The notes under the pieces are model-generated. The model searched no databases. It was given only the letters and a program-made list of their open reading frames with translations, and was not told the DNA's origin. The position numbers were made by a program, and so were the translations under genes. A stretch of 13,973 bases of DNA, taken from the NCBI GenBank assembly GCA_038200385.1, contig JBBPYA010000131.1:1-13973 (forward strand). Reading direction: 5' to 3'. Numbering within the stretch: the first letter of the stretch is position 1; every line of letters starts with the position of its first letter. Of the stretch, positions 1 through 7,067 are shown piece by piece. The DNA comes from JBBPYA01 sp038200385. GTDB lineage: Bacteria > Actinomycetota > Actinomycetes > Mycobacteriales > Geodermatophilaceae.

Positions 1-965
1 TCCTGGCCGGTACGGCGGGGCAGCCGGCCATCCTGGCCGGGCGGTTCCTGCAGGGCGTGACCAGTGGCGCGGTGTTCACCGTCGGCACCGTGTGGATGCG
101 GGAGCTGGCCGGCGGCGAGCGCGCGGCCGGGGCGGCGATGCGGGCGTCGGCGGCGATGGCCACCGGGTTCGCGCTCGGGCCGTTCATCGCCGGTGCCCTT
201 GTGCAGTGGGCTCCCTGGCCGACGGTGCTGCCCTTCGCGCTGCCGACGCTGCTCGTGCTGGCGGCCTTCGGGCTGGCGCGGACGGTCCCGGAGACGATGA
301 CCGAGCGGCGCCCGGGCCGGCTGCAGATCGGGGTGCCCCCGGGCGCCGGGCGCGGCTTCGCGGTGTACCTGCTGCCCGTCGGGCTGCTCGTGTACAGCTT
401 CGCCGTCCTGTCCCTGACCGTCTTCCCGTTGCTGGTGGCTCGGGCCGGCTTCGGGGCCACCCTGTTCCTGGTCGGGGTGATGGCACTGATCGTGCAGGGG
501 TCGGCGGCGGGTGCGACGTCGTGGGCGCGCCGGCTCGGCCCCGGTCGGTGCGGCCCGCTGGCCGGCGCGCTGGCAGCCGTCGGCTGCGGGTTCGGCTACT
601 TCGCGGTGCAGCCCGGCGGCTGGCCCTGGGTGCTGCCGGCGAGCCTGGCGATCGGATTGTCCGAGGGGCTCGCAATCACGTCGGGTATCACGGTCAGCGA
701 CTGGCTGGCCCCGGCGCACCGGCGCGGCGGCCTGGTGTCGGTGTTCTACCTCGTCGTGTACTTCGGGTTCTTCGTCCCGACGATCCTGGTCCTCTTCAGC
801 GGCGACAGCCTGTTCGGCGGCATCCCGATCCTGGCCCTCGGCTTGTGCGCGGTGCTCGTGACCGTCGTGCTGGCCGGGCCGGGTCGGACCCTGATTGCCA
901 GGATCAGCCCAGCGAGCGCAGCACCCAGTGCTGGCGCGGATCGGCGTACCACGTCCACTTCGTGA
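1..965 (+). CDS. MFS transporter, 5'-truncated by the window edge
   Basis: This is the C-terminal part of a major facilitator superfamily permease, an inner-membrane secondary transporter. The frame is open from base 3 and gives about 320 residues in the window. The first visible stretch, GRFLQGVTSGAVF, resembles the TM4 region. ATGFALGPFIAGALVQW then matches the antiporter 'motif C' of TM5 (G...GPxxG), which points to a proton-coupled efflux pump of the drug/H+ antiporter kind. Seven further hydrophobic segments follow, ending near IPILALGLCAVLVTVVLAG, so TM5-TM12 appear present. The tail is polar (Ala/Ser/Arg/Thr). The last 62 bp overlap the 3' end of the opposite-strand gene. Substrate cannot be told. 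The real start lies upstream of the window. Confidence 0.85.
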   Translation, partial: LAGTAGQPAILAGRFLQGVTSGAVFTVGTVWMRELAGGERAAGAAMRASAAMATGFALGPFIAGALVQWAPWPTVLPFALPTLLVLAAFGLARTVPETMTERRPGRLQIGVPPGAGRGFAVYLLPVGLLVYSFAVLSLTVFPLLVARAGFGATLFLVGVMALIVQGSAAGATSWARRLGPGRCGPLAGALAAVGCGFGYFAVQPGGWPWVLPASLAIGLSEGLAITSGITVSDWLAPAHRRGGLVSVFYLVVYFGFFVPTILVLFSGDSLFGGIPILALGLCAVLVTVVLAGPGRTLIARISPASAAPSAGADRRTTSTS

Positions 966-1590
966 CCGGCCGCTCCCGGGCGACGCCGTCAACGGTGATC
1001 AGGCCCTCCGCGCAGGCGGTCTGTACCGACCGGCCGGTACTGACCGCGGCGCGGCGCAGCCGGGCGGCCGGGGCGACCCGGGCGGTGACGGCGCAGTCCG
1101 CGGCGGGGTCCGGCCGCACCTCGATCCAGCGGACCGGACCGTCGACGATCAGCTGGTCATCGTGGTAGGTCTGCGCGCCGAGACTGCCCTCCGCGCCGGT
1201 CAGCGTTCCCCGGTGCAGCAGCACCCCGCCATGGTCGTCGCGCACCATCCGGATCCGGCGCGGCGTCCCGTCACGGGCGATGTCGGCGGCCAGCGTCGGG
1301 CGCTTGGGTAACCCGAGCGCGCCGGCCAGCTCGCGGGAGGCCCGGTCGGTGTCGGCGACCCAGCCGAGGGCCACCGCGTCGGCCTGCTCGCGTCGGACCA
1401 GCCGTTGGACGACGGCGTTGAGGGCGGGTACGTCGCAGCTGAGCACGACGGGCTCCGCGGCGTACCGGTCCAGGATCGGGTCCAGGTCCGCGCGCTCGGT
1501 CGAGAGGAGGACCGGGTCGGCGCGCAGGTGGTGGGCGATCGTGCGGACCCAGTCGTCGACCGGTCCGATCCGAACGAGCACCGCTTTCAC
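904..1590 (-). CDS. Diacylglycerol-kinase-fold (DAGK/LCB5/YegS-like) protein with degenerate active site
   Basis: The 228-aa product looks like the lipid/diacylglycerol kinase family of the NAD-kinase fold, but is degenerate. Where active members have GGDGTLNEVV, this one has SCDVPALNAVV (about residues 52-62). A following stretch, ELAGALGLPKRP then IARDGTPRRIRMVR, matches the usual 'ARALGLPRDP...GRTRRIDLGR' part. The C-terminal third (VDGPVRWIEVRP, then LITVDGVARERP) matches the beta-sandwich domain that follows. Loss of the glycine-rich nucleotide loop suggests it does not phosphorylate lipid, or works differently. I chose GTG at 1590 because the protein then begins VKAVLV, as relatives do, and a GAAGGG lies 8 bases upstream. 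ATG at 1614 would add 8 residues without a clear ribosome binding site. It is divergent from purA. The family is inferred from motif memory, without a search. Confidence 0.6.
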   Translation of the reverse strand: MKAVLVRIGPVDDWVRTIAHHLRADPVLLSTERADLDPILDRYAAEPVVLSCDVPALNAVVQRLVRREQADAVALGWVADTDRASRELAGALGLPKRPTLAADIARDGTPRRIRMVRDDHGGVLLHRGTLTGAEGSLGAQTYHDDQLIVDGPVRWIEVRPDPAADCAVTARVAPAARLRRAAVSTGRSVQTACAEGLITVDGVARERPVTKWTWYADPRQHWVLRSLG

Positions 1591-1596
1591 TGGCGT

Positions 1597-1602
1597 TACC
1601 CT
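1597..1602 (+). promoter_or_regulatory. Possible -10 box for purA (TACCCT)
   Basis: TACCCT fits the actinobacterial TANNNT -10 pattern and lies 38 bases upstream of the purA ATG, which would give a leader of about 30 nt. No convincing -35 is visible. It sits between the two divergent starts. Weak evidence on its own. Confidence 0.35.
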
Positions 1603-1626
1603 TCGTGCGCTCATCAGTCTGTCCCG

Positions 1627-1633
1627 AGGAGAG
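1627..1633 (+). promoter_or_regulatory. Ribosome binding site of purA
   Basis: AGGAGAG ends 7 bases before ATG 1641. This site decides the start in favour of ATG 1641 over the in-frame GTG at 1635, which is too close, and over further upstream codons. Confidence 0.7.
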
Positions 1634-1640
1634 TGTGCCC

Positions 1641-2930
1641 ATGCCCGCAGTCGTGCTCATCGGTGCCCAGTGGGGCGACGAGGGCAAGGGCAAGGCGACC
1701 GATGTGCTGGGGGACCGGGTCGGCTACGTGGTGCGCTACCAGGGCGGCAACAACGCCGGGCACACCGTGATCACCCCGGATGGCGAGAAGTACGCGCTGC
1801 ACCTGATCCCGTCCGGCATCCTGTCCCCGCAGTGCACCCCGGTGATCGGCAACGGGGTGGTGATCGATCCCGGCGTGCTGCTCGATGAGCTGGCCGGGCT
1901 GGCCAAGCGCGGCGTGGACACCTCCCGGCTGGTGATCTCCGCGGACGCGCATCTGATCATGCCGCACCACAGGGCGCTGGATAAGGTCAGCGAGCGTTAC
2001 CTGGGCAAGGCCAAGATCGGGACCACCGGTCGGGGGATCGGGCCGGCGTACGGAGACAAGGTCGCCCGGATCGGGATCCGGATGCAGGACCTGCTCGATC
2101 CCGGCATCTTCCGCGCCAAGCTCGAGGTGGCACTGTGGGAGAAGAACCAGCTGCTGGTCAAGGTCTACAACCGCAAGGCCGTCGAGGTCGACGAGGTGGT
2201 CGAGGAGTACCTCGGGTACGCCGAGGAGCTCGCCCCCCGCATCGTGGACAGCCGGCTGCTGCTGGCCCAGGCCCTCGACCGCGGCGAGTGGGTACTCCTG
2301 GAGGGCTCGCAGGGGACCCTGCTCGACGTGGACCACGGGACGTACCCGTTCGTCACGTCGTCCTCGCCCACCGCGGGCGGGGCGGCGGCCGGCAGCGGCA
2401 TCGGCCCGACCCGGATCTCGCGCGTGGTGGGGATCCTCAAGGCGTACACGACCCGGGTCGGCTCCGGCCCGTTCCCGACCGAGCTGCACGACGAGTGGGG
2501 TGAGTTCCTGCGCAAGCAGGGCGGCGAGGTCGGTGTGACCACGGGCCGGGACCGCCGCTGCGGCTGGTTCGACGCGGTGATCGCCCGCTACGCCGCGCGG
2601 GTCAACGGCATCACCGACTACTTCCTGACCAAGCTCGACGTGCTGTCCGGCATGGACAGCGTGCCGATCTGCGTGGCCTACGACATCGACGGCGTCCGGC
2701 ACGAGGAGATGCCGATGACGCAGACGGCGTTCCACCACGCCCGGCCGGTGTACGAGCGGCGGCCCGGCTGGTGGGAGGACATCAGCGGGTGCCGCCGCTT
2801 CGATGACCTGCCGGCCAACGCCCAGGCCTACGTCCGGCGGCTGGAGGAGCTGTCCGGCGCCCGGGTCAGCGCGATCGGGGTCGGTCCGGGCCGTGACCAG
2901 AACGTCCTGGTGCACGACCTGCTGGGCTAG
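1641..2930 (+). CDS. purA: Adenylosuccinate synthetase
   Basis: Cytosolic enzyme that couples IMP, aspartate and GTP to adenylosuccinate, the first step from IMP to AMP. The 429-aa length is normal for the family. The N-terminal loop GAQWGDEGKGK (8-18) carries catalytic Asp13 and Lys16, and GGNNAGHT places the catalytic His at residue 41. Further signatures are IGTTGRGIGPAYGDK (IMP loop), LLEGSQGTLLDVDHGTYPFVT, and VGVTTGRDRRCGWFD, the Arg-rich aspartate/GTP-binding region. The start at ATG 1641 is set by a good ribosome binding site and by the canonical N-terminus. The stop TAG shares the palindrome CTAG (2927-2930) with the stop of the convergent phosphodiesterase gene. The product acts just before PurB, encoded further along. 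Confidence 0.98.
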   Translation: MPAVVLIGAQWGDEGKGKATDVLGDRVGYVVRYQGGNNAGHTVITPDGEKYALHLIPSGILSPQCTPVIGNGVVIDPGVLLDELAGLAKRGVDTSRLVISADAHLIMPHHRALDKVSERYLGKAKIGTTGRGIGPAYGDKVARIGIRMQDLLDPGIFRAKLEVALWEKNQLLVKVYNRKAVEVDEVVEEYLGYAEELAPRIVDSRLLLAQALDRGEWVLLEGSQGTLLDVDHGTYPFVTSSSPTAGGAAAGSGIGPTRISRVVGILKAYTTRVGSGPFPTELHDEWGEFLRKQGGEVGVTTGRDRRCGWFDAVIARYAARVNGITDYFLTKLDVLSGMDSVPICVAYDIDGVRHEEMPMTQTAFHHARPVYERRPGWWEDISGCRRFDDLPANAQAYVRRLEELSGARVSAIGVGPGRDQNVLVHDLLG

Positions 2931-3973
2931 GCGGCGGAGGTGGCCACGCCGAGCCGGCGGGCGTACGTGGCGATGTCGGGTTGGTCGGCGAAGACGCCGT
3001 CCACCCCGAGGCCGAAGAACAGCTCGAATTCCGCCGCGACGTCGCCGTAGCGGGCCGGCTCGGCGCCGATCCGCAACGGCGCGGGGAGGAACGTGTTCTC
3101 CGCGCGGAACGTGTAGGGGTGCACCAGCAGGCCGGCCCGGTGCGCGTCGTCGACGACCGAGGTGGGCTCGAGCCGGTGACCGCGCGCGTCCCGCGGCACG
3201 ACGAGGTCCTTGTCCGGTCCGATGCCGTCGGCGTACCGCGCGATCCGGCGCAGCCCGGTCGGGGTGAGCAGGTCCGCGCCGGTGAACGGGCGGCCGGCGG
3301 CAAGGACGTCGTACGGCGCCGTGCCCCCGATCAGCTGGATCAGCGGGACCCGGAGTACGGTCCGCAGCCGGCGCAGGTTCGCGGTCTCGAAGGACTGCAC
3401 GAACACCCGGGCCCCGGGCCGGTCCAGACCGTTGGCCCGTAGCGCTGCGACCAACGGCCCGTCCAACGACAGCCCGATCGAGTCGAAGTACGTCGGGTGC
3501 TTGGTCTCCGGGTAGATCCCCACGCCGTGCCGCAGGGCCAGGTCGATGACCTCTTGGAACGTGGGGATCGCGAACCGTCCGTCGTAGATCGTGTTGTTCG
3601 GGCGGAGCTCGGGGAGGCGCTCGGTGGCCCGCACCGTCCTGAGCTCGGCCCAGGCGAAGTCCTCGGTGAACCACCCGGTCCGGCTAACCCCGTCGACCAC
3701 CTTGGTGGTCCGGCGCCCGGCGAACTCGGGACGGGCCGCGACATCGGTCGTGGCGCCGAGTTCGTTCTCGTGCCGGGCCACCAGGACGCCGTCCTTGGTG
3801 GACACCAGGTCGGGCTCGATGTAGTCCGCGCCCAGGCCGATGGCCAGCTCGTACGACGCCAGCGTGTGCTCCGGCCGGTAGCCGCAGGCGCCGCGGTGAC
3901 CGATCACCAGGGTCCGGGAGTCCGGCGCGGTGGCCACCCGCGCGCCGGCCGGGCCGGCACCCAGCGCAATCAC
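2927..3973 (-). CDS. Glycerophosphodiester phosphodiesterase, GlpQ-type, with unresolved N-terminus
   Basis: GDPD family TIM-barrel hydrolase that splits glycerophosphodiesters into glycerol-3-phosphate and an alcohol. LVIGHRGACGYRPEHT holds the catalytic His (26 from the GTG used here). YIEPDLVSTKDGVLVARHE holds the metal-binding Glu/Asp pair and the second His. Other conserved parts are YPETKHP, FVQSFE and the C-terminal GVDGVFADQPD. Periplasmic GlpQ-type enzymes are normally secreted. From GTG 3973 the protein starts VIALGAGPAGARVATA, hydrophobic but without a basic n-region. In-frame upstream sequence (HRRSRRPAAALVIALGAG) looks like a signal peptide, but no ATG, GTG or TTG is available to start it. 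The GTG overlaps the TGA of a signal-peptide ORF in another frame (GTGA). Either translation is coupled, or the gene is frameshifted. Function is firm, start is not. Confidence 0.88.
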   Translation of the reverse strand: MIALGAGPAGARVATAPDSRTLVIGHRGACGYRPEHTLASYELAIGLGADYIEPDLVSTKDGVLVARHENELGATTDVAARPEFAGRRTTKVVDGVSRTGWFTEDFAWAELRTVRATERLPELRPNNTIYDGRFAIPTFQEVIDLALRHGVGIYPETKHPTYFDSIGLSLDGPLVAALRANGLDRPGARVFVQSFETANLRRLRTVLRVPLIQLIGGTAPYDVLAAGRPFTGADLLTPTGLRRIARYADGIGPDKDLVVPRDARGHRLEPTSVVDDAHRAGLLVHPYTFRAENTFLPAPLRIGAEPARYGDVAAEFELFFGLGVDGVFADQPDIATYARRLGVATSAA

Positions 3974-4233
3974 CAGCGCCGCGGCCGGCCGCCGTGAACG
4001 CCGGTGGGGCCGATGCCGGCACCCTGCGCCTCGGCGGGGCCGATGCCGGCACCCTGCGCCTCGGCGGGGCCGATGCCGGCACCCTGCGCCTCGGCGGGGC
4101 CGATGCCGGCACCCTGCGCCTCGGCGGGGCCGATGCCGAACCCGATCGCCAGTCCCGCCGCCAGACTGCCCGCGACGGCGGTGGCGACCAACCGGGCGTA
4201 CCGGTGTCGGGTGGGATGGTAGGGGTTCAGCAC
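3970..4233 (-). CDS. Short ORF: signal peptide plus GIGPAEAQGA decapeptide repeats
   Basis: From GTG 4233 this ORF encodes 87 aa. The n-region NPYHPTRHRYAR is basic. A hydrophobic core LVATAVAGSLAAGLAIGFGI follows, then the signal-peptidase-like site AEA-Q. After this the decapeptide GIGPAEAQGA repeats through four 30-bp units, and the ORF ends GVHGGRPRRW. A good ribosome binding site (AGGGAGA, 7 bases upstream) supports real initiation. Its TGA overlaps the GTG of the phosphodiesterase gene as GTGA. It may be a small secreted peptide translationally coupled to that gene, or the displaced signal-peptide exon of it after a one-base loss (a -1 shift would join the frames), or the product of a sequence error. 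I cannot choose between these by eye. Confidence 0.5.
   Translation of the reverse strand: MLNPYHPTRHRYARLVATAVAGSLAAGLAIGFGIGPAEAQGAGIGPAEAQGAGIGPAEAQGAGIGPAEAQGAGIGPTGVHGGRPRRW
4001..4140. repeat. 30-bp tandem repeat, four units plus a degenerate partial copy
   Basis: Four consecutive 30-bp units lie at 4021-4050, 4051-4080, 4081-4110 and 4111-4140. They are identical except that the last unit ends GAA instead of GGC. The 20 bases before (4001-4020) are a partial copy with two changes. The unit length is a multiple of three and contains no stop in any frame, so copy number changes would not shift frame. Read on the minus strand in the signal-peptide frame, each unit encodes GIGPAEAQGA. This identity suggests recent slippage or unequal exchange. 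Confidence 0.97.
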
Positions 4234-4240
4234 GAGGGAT

Positions 4241-4247
4241 TCTCCCT
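4241..4247 (-). promoter_or_regulatory. Ribosome binding site of the repeat-bearing signal-peptide ORF
   Basis: On the minus strand AGGGAGA lies 7 bases before GTG 4233. It supports that GTG as a real start, with the basic n-region and hydrophobic core following directly. Confidence 0.55.
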
Positions 4248-4259
4248 GGTCACCGGACT

Positions 4260-4274
4260 GCGGCCGACGGCCGC
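4260..4274. other. Small GC-rich hairpin GCGGCC-gac-GGCCGC
   Basis: A 6-bp perfect inverted repeat with a 3-base spacer lies in the 174-bp gap between the divergent signal-peptide ORF and purD. It could be an operator or a leader hairpin of the minus-strand ORF, or chance in GC-rich DNA. Apart from this and the purD -10 I see nothing clear in the gap. Confidence 0.25.
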
Positions 4275-4395
4275 GCGGGTCCACCGAGGTGCACGGGTCC
4301 TACGGTGAGCCGGCGCGGCGTCCGCCCGGGCAACGGCAGGCGGACGCCGGGTGAGCAGTGGTCGACGAGTCACCGAAGCGCGCCTGGCCGGTGGC

Positions 4396-4401
4396 TACGC
4401 T
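4396..4401 (+). promoter_or_regulatory. -10 box of purD (TACGCT), predicting a leaderless mRNA
   Basis: TACGCT fits TANNNT and is followed after only 6 bases by the purD GTG (4408). Transcription starts about 6-8 bases after a -10, so the mRNA should begin at or next to the start codon. No ribosome binding site is present. Actinobacteria commonly make such leaderless transcripts. Confidence 0.6.
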
Positions 4402-4407
4402 GCCGGG

Positions 4408-5649
4408 GTGCGCGTCCTCGTCGTGGGCTCCGGAGCCCGGGAGCACGCGTTGTGCCTGGCCTTGGCCGCCGATCCGGCGGTCACCGGCCTGGTCTGCGCG
4501 CCGGGCAACGCCGGGACCGACACCCTGGCCGAGTCGCGTCCGCTGGACGTCGCCGATCCGGGCGCAGTGGCGTGGTTGGCCCGGCAGGCCCAGGCCGATC
4601 TGGTCGTGATCGGTCCGGAGGCGCCGCTCGTGGCCGGGGCGGCGGACGCCGTGCGGGAGGCCGGCATCGACTGTTTCGGGCCGTCCGCAGCCGCGGCGCG
4701 GATCGAGGGCTCCAAGGAATTCGCCAAGTCGGTGATGGCCGCGGCCGGTGTGCCTACCGCGGCCGCGGCGACCGCGCACACGGCCGACGAACTGGCCGCG
4801 GCCCTGGACCGGTTCGGGCCGCCGTACGTCGTCAAGGACGACGGGCTGGCCGCCGGCAAAGGGGTAGTGGTCACCGCCGATCCGGCGATGGCGCGGGCAC
4901 ACGGACTCGCGGTTCTCGACGGCGGCGGCCGAGTCCTCGTGGAGGAGCACCTGGCCGGACCGGAGGTGTCACTGTTCGCGCTCAGCGACGGGACGACCGT
5001 GCTCCCGCTGCTGCCGGCCCAGGACTTCAAGCGCGTCGGTGACGGCAACACCGGGCCGAACACCGGAGGGATGGGCGCCTACTGCCCGCTGCCCTGGCTC
5101 CCCGACGGCTTCGTGCCCGACGTCGTACGCCGGGTGCTGCGCCCCACGGTCGCGGAGCTGGCCCGCCGCGGTACGCCGTTCGCCGGGCTGCTGTACGCCG
5201 GGCTGGTCCTCACCGCCGACGGGCCGCGGGTCATCGAGTTCAACGCCCGTTTCGGTGACCCGGAGACGCAGGTGGTGCTGGCCCTGCTGCGGACTCCGCT
5301 CGGCGCGGTCCTGCGCGCGGCCGCCACCGGCCGGCTCGCGCAGCTGCCGCCGCTGCGCTGGTCCGACGGGGCCGCGGTCACCGTGGTGCTGGCCGCAGAG
5401 GGATACCCGGGGCCGGTGCGCAGCGGCGACCGGGTCCGGGGCGCGGCGGCCGAGGGGGTGCTGCACGGGGGAACCCGGCGCAGCCCGGACGGGGACGTGC
5501 TGACCTGCGGCGGGCGGGTGCTGTCCGTCGTCGGGACCGGCGTCAGCGTCGAGGACGCCCGGGCCCGGGCCTACCACCGGGTCCGCTCGGTCGACTTCAG
5601 CGGGCGGCACTACCGGGCCGACATCGCCGCCGGCCCGCCCGGTAGCTGA
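4408..5649 (+). CDS. purD: Phosphoribosylamine-glycine ligase (GAR synthetase)
   Basis: ATP-grasp enzyme for the second step of IMP synthesis: phosphoribosylamine + glycine + ATP to GAR. The 413-aa length is normal. The N-terminal domain begins VRVLVVGSGAREHAL (2-15) and continues with LVVIGPEAPLVAGAAD. The ATP-grasp part shows GSKEFAKSVMAAAGVPTA, VVKDDGLAAGKGVVV, the GPNTGGMGAYCPLP loop and the metal-binding EFNARFGDPETQ. The C-terminal domain includes LAAEGYPG. I chose GTG 4408 because homologs start with this motif. An upstream in-frame GTG at 4351 would add 19 unlike residues. There is no ribosome binding site, but a -10 box lies 6 bases upstream, consistent with a leaderless mRNA. It converges on the AI-2E family gene with about 40 bp between stops, where I see no clear terminator. 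Confidence 0.97.
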   Translation: MRVLVVGSGAREHALCLALAADPAVTGLVCAPGNAGTDTLAESRPLDVADPGAVAWLARQAQADLVVIGPEAPLVAGAADAVREAGIDCFGPSAAAARIEGSKEFAKSVMAAAGVPTAAAATAHTADELAAALDRFGPPYVVKDDGLAAGKGVVVTADPAMARAHGLAVLDGGGRVLVEEHLAGPEVSLFALSDGTTVLPLLPAQDFKRVGDGNTGPNTGGMGAYCPLPWLPDGFVPDVVRRVLRPTVAELARRGTPFAGLLYAGLVLTADGPRVIEFNARFGDPETQVVLALLRTPLGAVLRAAATGRLAQLPPLRWSDGAAVTVVLAAEGYPGPVRSGDRVRGAAAEGVLHGGTRRSPDGDVLTCGGRVLSVVGTGVSVEDARARAYHRVRSVDFSGRHYRADIAAGPPGS

Positions 5650-5689
5650 GCCGCGCCACACCGGGCTACGACCGGGCGCCGTGGCCGCG

Positions 5690-6958
5690 CTAGGACCGGC
5701 GGTCCGCCGGCAGTTCGTCGGCGATCTCCTCCGCCGCGGCGTCGCTCTGGTGGTGCTCGCTGGGGCGGGTGTCGACATCGGCGGCGACCGGTGCCTGCTC
5801 GATCGAGTGGCGGTCCCGCACCAGGTACGTGGTGGCGACGTTGAGGCAGGCGACGATCGGAACGGCGACCAACGCGCCGATGATGCCGCCGAGCAGCAGG
5901 CCGGCCGCGATGGCCAGGATGACCGCGAGCGGGTGCACCTTGACCGCGCGGCCGAGCAGGATCGGCTGCAGCAGGTGTCCCTCGATCTGCATGACGAGGA
6001 CGACCACCGCGAGCACCAGGACGGCGGTCAGCGGCCCGTTGGACACCAGCGCCACAAGGACCGCGATCAGGCCGCTCAGGAACGACCCGATCAGGGGGAT
6101 GAACGCCCCGAGGAACACCAGCGCCGCCAGCGGAAGGGCCAGCGGTACGCCGAGGACCGCGATGCCGATGCCGATGCCGATGGCGTCGACGAGCGCGACC
6201 AGGCCGGTCGCCCGGACGTAGCTGATCAGGGTCTTCCAGGCCTGCAGGGCTGCTCCGTCGATGTCCCGTCGGGCGATGCGGGGGAACAGCCCGATGAGCC
6301 ACAGCCAGATCTGCCTGCCGTCGCGCAGGAAGAAGAACAGCACGAACAGCATCAGGAAGAAGCCGGTGATGATGTGGCTCAGCGTGGCCGCCGTCGCCAG
6401 GGCACCCGCGGTGAACGTGTCCCGGTTGTTCGCGATGGCGTTGGTGGCGCCGTTGATGAGGTCGTCGAGCTGCTGCTGGGACAGGTTCAGCGGTCCGCGC
6501 ACGAGCCAGTCGCGGACCTGTCCCACACCCCCGTTGACGCCCTGCGACAGGTCCCCGAACCCGCTGGAGACGGCGTTGACGACGAGGGTGATCGTGGCGG
6601 CCACGGCCGCGATCCCGCCCAGTAGCACGATGGCCGCGGCGAGGGTGCGGTGCAGTCCACGGTCCCGCAACCAGGCCGCGACCGGTTGCAGCAGTCCGGC
6701 GAGGAGCAGGGCGATCGCTATCGGGACGAGCACCAGTTGCAGTTGGACAACGATGAAGCCGAGCAGGGCCAGCGCCGCCGCGATCAGGATCAGCCGCCAG
6801 GACCAGGCGGCGGCGGAGCGCACGCCGATCGGGATGTTCTCCTCGATCGGACGCGGGCGGGCGGTCGGGAGCAGGCCGGGGGGCAGCGGCTCGGGGCGGT
6901 GGTCGGCAACCCGGGCCGCCAGCGGCAAGCCGTGCCGCAGCTTTGCGAGCATGCTCAC
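5690..6958 (-). CDS. AI-2E family (PF01594-type) multi-pass membrane protein
   Basis: 422-aa membrane protein of the AI-2E/UPF0118 family; members have been linked to AI-2 export or Na+/H+ exchange, so substrate is open. A roughly 45-aa polar N-terminus precedes TM pairs around WSWRLILIAAALALLGFIVVQ and LVPIAIALLLAGLLQPVAAWL, then LAAAIVLLGGIAAVAATITLV. A soluble helical stretch (about 130-190) is followed by the family's C-terminal hydrophobic cluster: FFLMLFVLFFFLRDGR, the glycine-rich AIGIGIGIAVLGVPLALPLA, and FLGAFIPLIGSFLSG with its conserved PLIG. The C-tail is acidic. Start GTG 6958 has a TACGTT -10 box 6 bases upstream. ATG 6952, two codons in, is the alternative. It lies opposite to and between purD and purB. 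Confidence 0.88.
   Translation of the reverse strand: MSMLAKLRHGLPLAARVADHRPEPLPPGLLPTARPRPIEENIPIGVRSAAAWSWRLILIAAALALLGFIVVQLQLVLVPIAIALLLAGLLQPVAAWLRDRGLHRTLAAAIVLLGGIAAVAATITLVVNAVSSGFGDLSQGVNGGVGQVRDWLVRGPLNLSQQQLDDLINGATNAIANNRDTFTAGALATAATLSHIITGFFLMLFVLFFFLRDGRQIWLWLIGLFPRIARRDIDGAALQAWKTLISYVRATGLVALVDAIGIGIGIAVLGVPLALPLAALVFLGAFIPLIGSFLSGLIAVLVALVSNGPLTAVLVLAVVVLVMQIEGHLLQPILLGRAVKVHPLAVILAIAAGLLLGGIIGALVAVPIVACLNVATTYLVRDRHSIEQAPVAADVDTRPSEHHQSDAAAEEIADELPADRRS
6161..6182. repeat. GATGCC hexanucleotide run inside the AI-2E family gene
   Basis: Three and two-thirds copies of GATGCC on the plus strand encode a Gly-Ile run in a predicted membrane helix of the minus-strand protein. 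The unit is two codons long, so slippage would lengthen the helix without changing frame. Confidence 0.8.
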
Positions 6959-6964
6959 CGGGTC

Positions 6965-6970
6965 AACGTA
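6965..6970 (-). promoter_or_regulatory. -10 box of the AI-2E family gene (TACGTT), leaderless geometry
   Basis: On the minus strand TACGTT is followed by 6 bases (GACCCG) and then GTG 6958. No ribosome binding site is seen. The geometry equals that at purD. Confidence 0.55.
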
Positions 6971-7025
6971 CCCGACCGGGACGGTCCGAACCGGCTGTGC
7001 GAGCAGAGCCGGGACGAACTCTGGA

Positions 7026-7031
7026 TACCCT
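7026..7031 (+). promoter_or_regulatory. Likely -10 box of purB-purC (TACCCT)
   Basis: TACCCT lies 36 bases before ATG 7068, giving a leader of about 30 nt that carries GGAGAGG (7054-7060), 7 bases before the ATG. This contrasts with the leaderless arrangement at purD. No clear -35. Confidence 0.45.
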
Positions 7032-7067
7032 CGGGACCGGACTGTCGACCGTCGGAGAGGCCGAGGG

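Noticed and set aside
1614..3674. 686-codon minus-strand ORF opposite purA and the phosphodiesterase
   Set aside because: Shadow of GC-rich coding DNA; it runs through two well-identified genes and has Arg/Pro-rich, motif-free sequence.
3970..4020. Programmed -1 ribosomal frameshift joining the signal-peptide ORF to the phosphodiesterase
   Set aside because: No convincing slippery heptamer with a downstream pseudoknot can be read by eye in the overlap. The possibility is kept only as an option in the finding.
4001..4140. CRISPR-like array
   Set aside because: The 30-bp units abut directly, with no unique spacers, and there are no cas genes.
3994..4308. Plus-strand ORF with GADAGTLRLG repeats, loosely like pentapeptide-repeat proteins
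   Set aside because: The repeat unit has no stop in any frame, so all six frames show repeats. The plus-strand reading has no ribosome binding site and an Arg-rich tail typical of shadow frames.
4351..4407. Upstream GTG start of purD at 4351
   Set aside because: It would add 19 residues unlike any PurD N-terminus. The -10 box at 4396-4401 lies inside that extension.
6261..7067. Long N-terminal extension of PurB
   Set aside because: The frame is open upstream only because it mirrors the AI-2E family gene. PurB homologs start at MIPRYTLPDM, and a ribosome binding site precedes ATG 7068.
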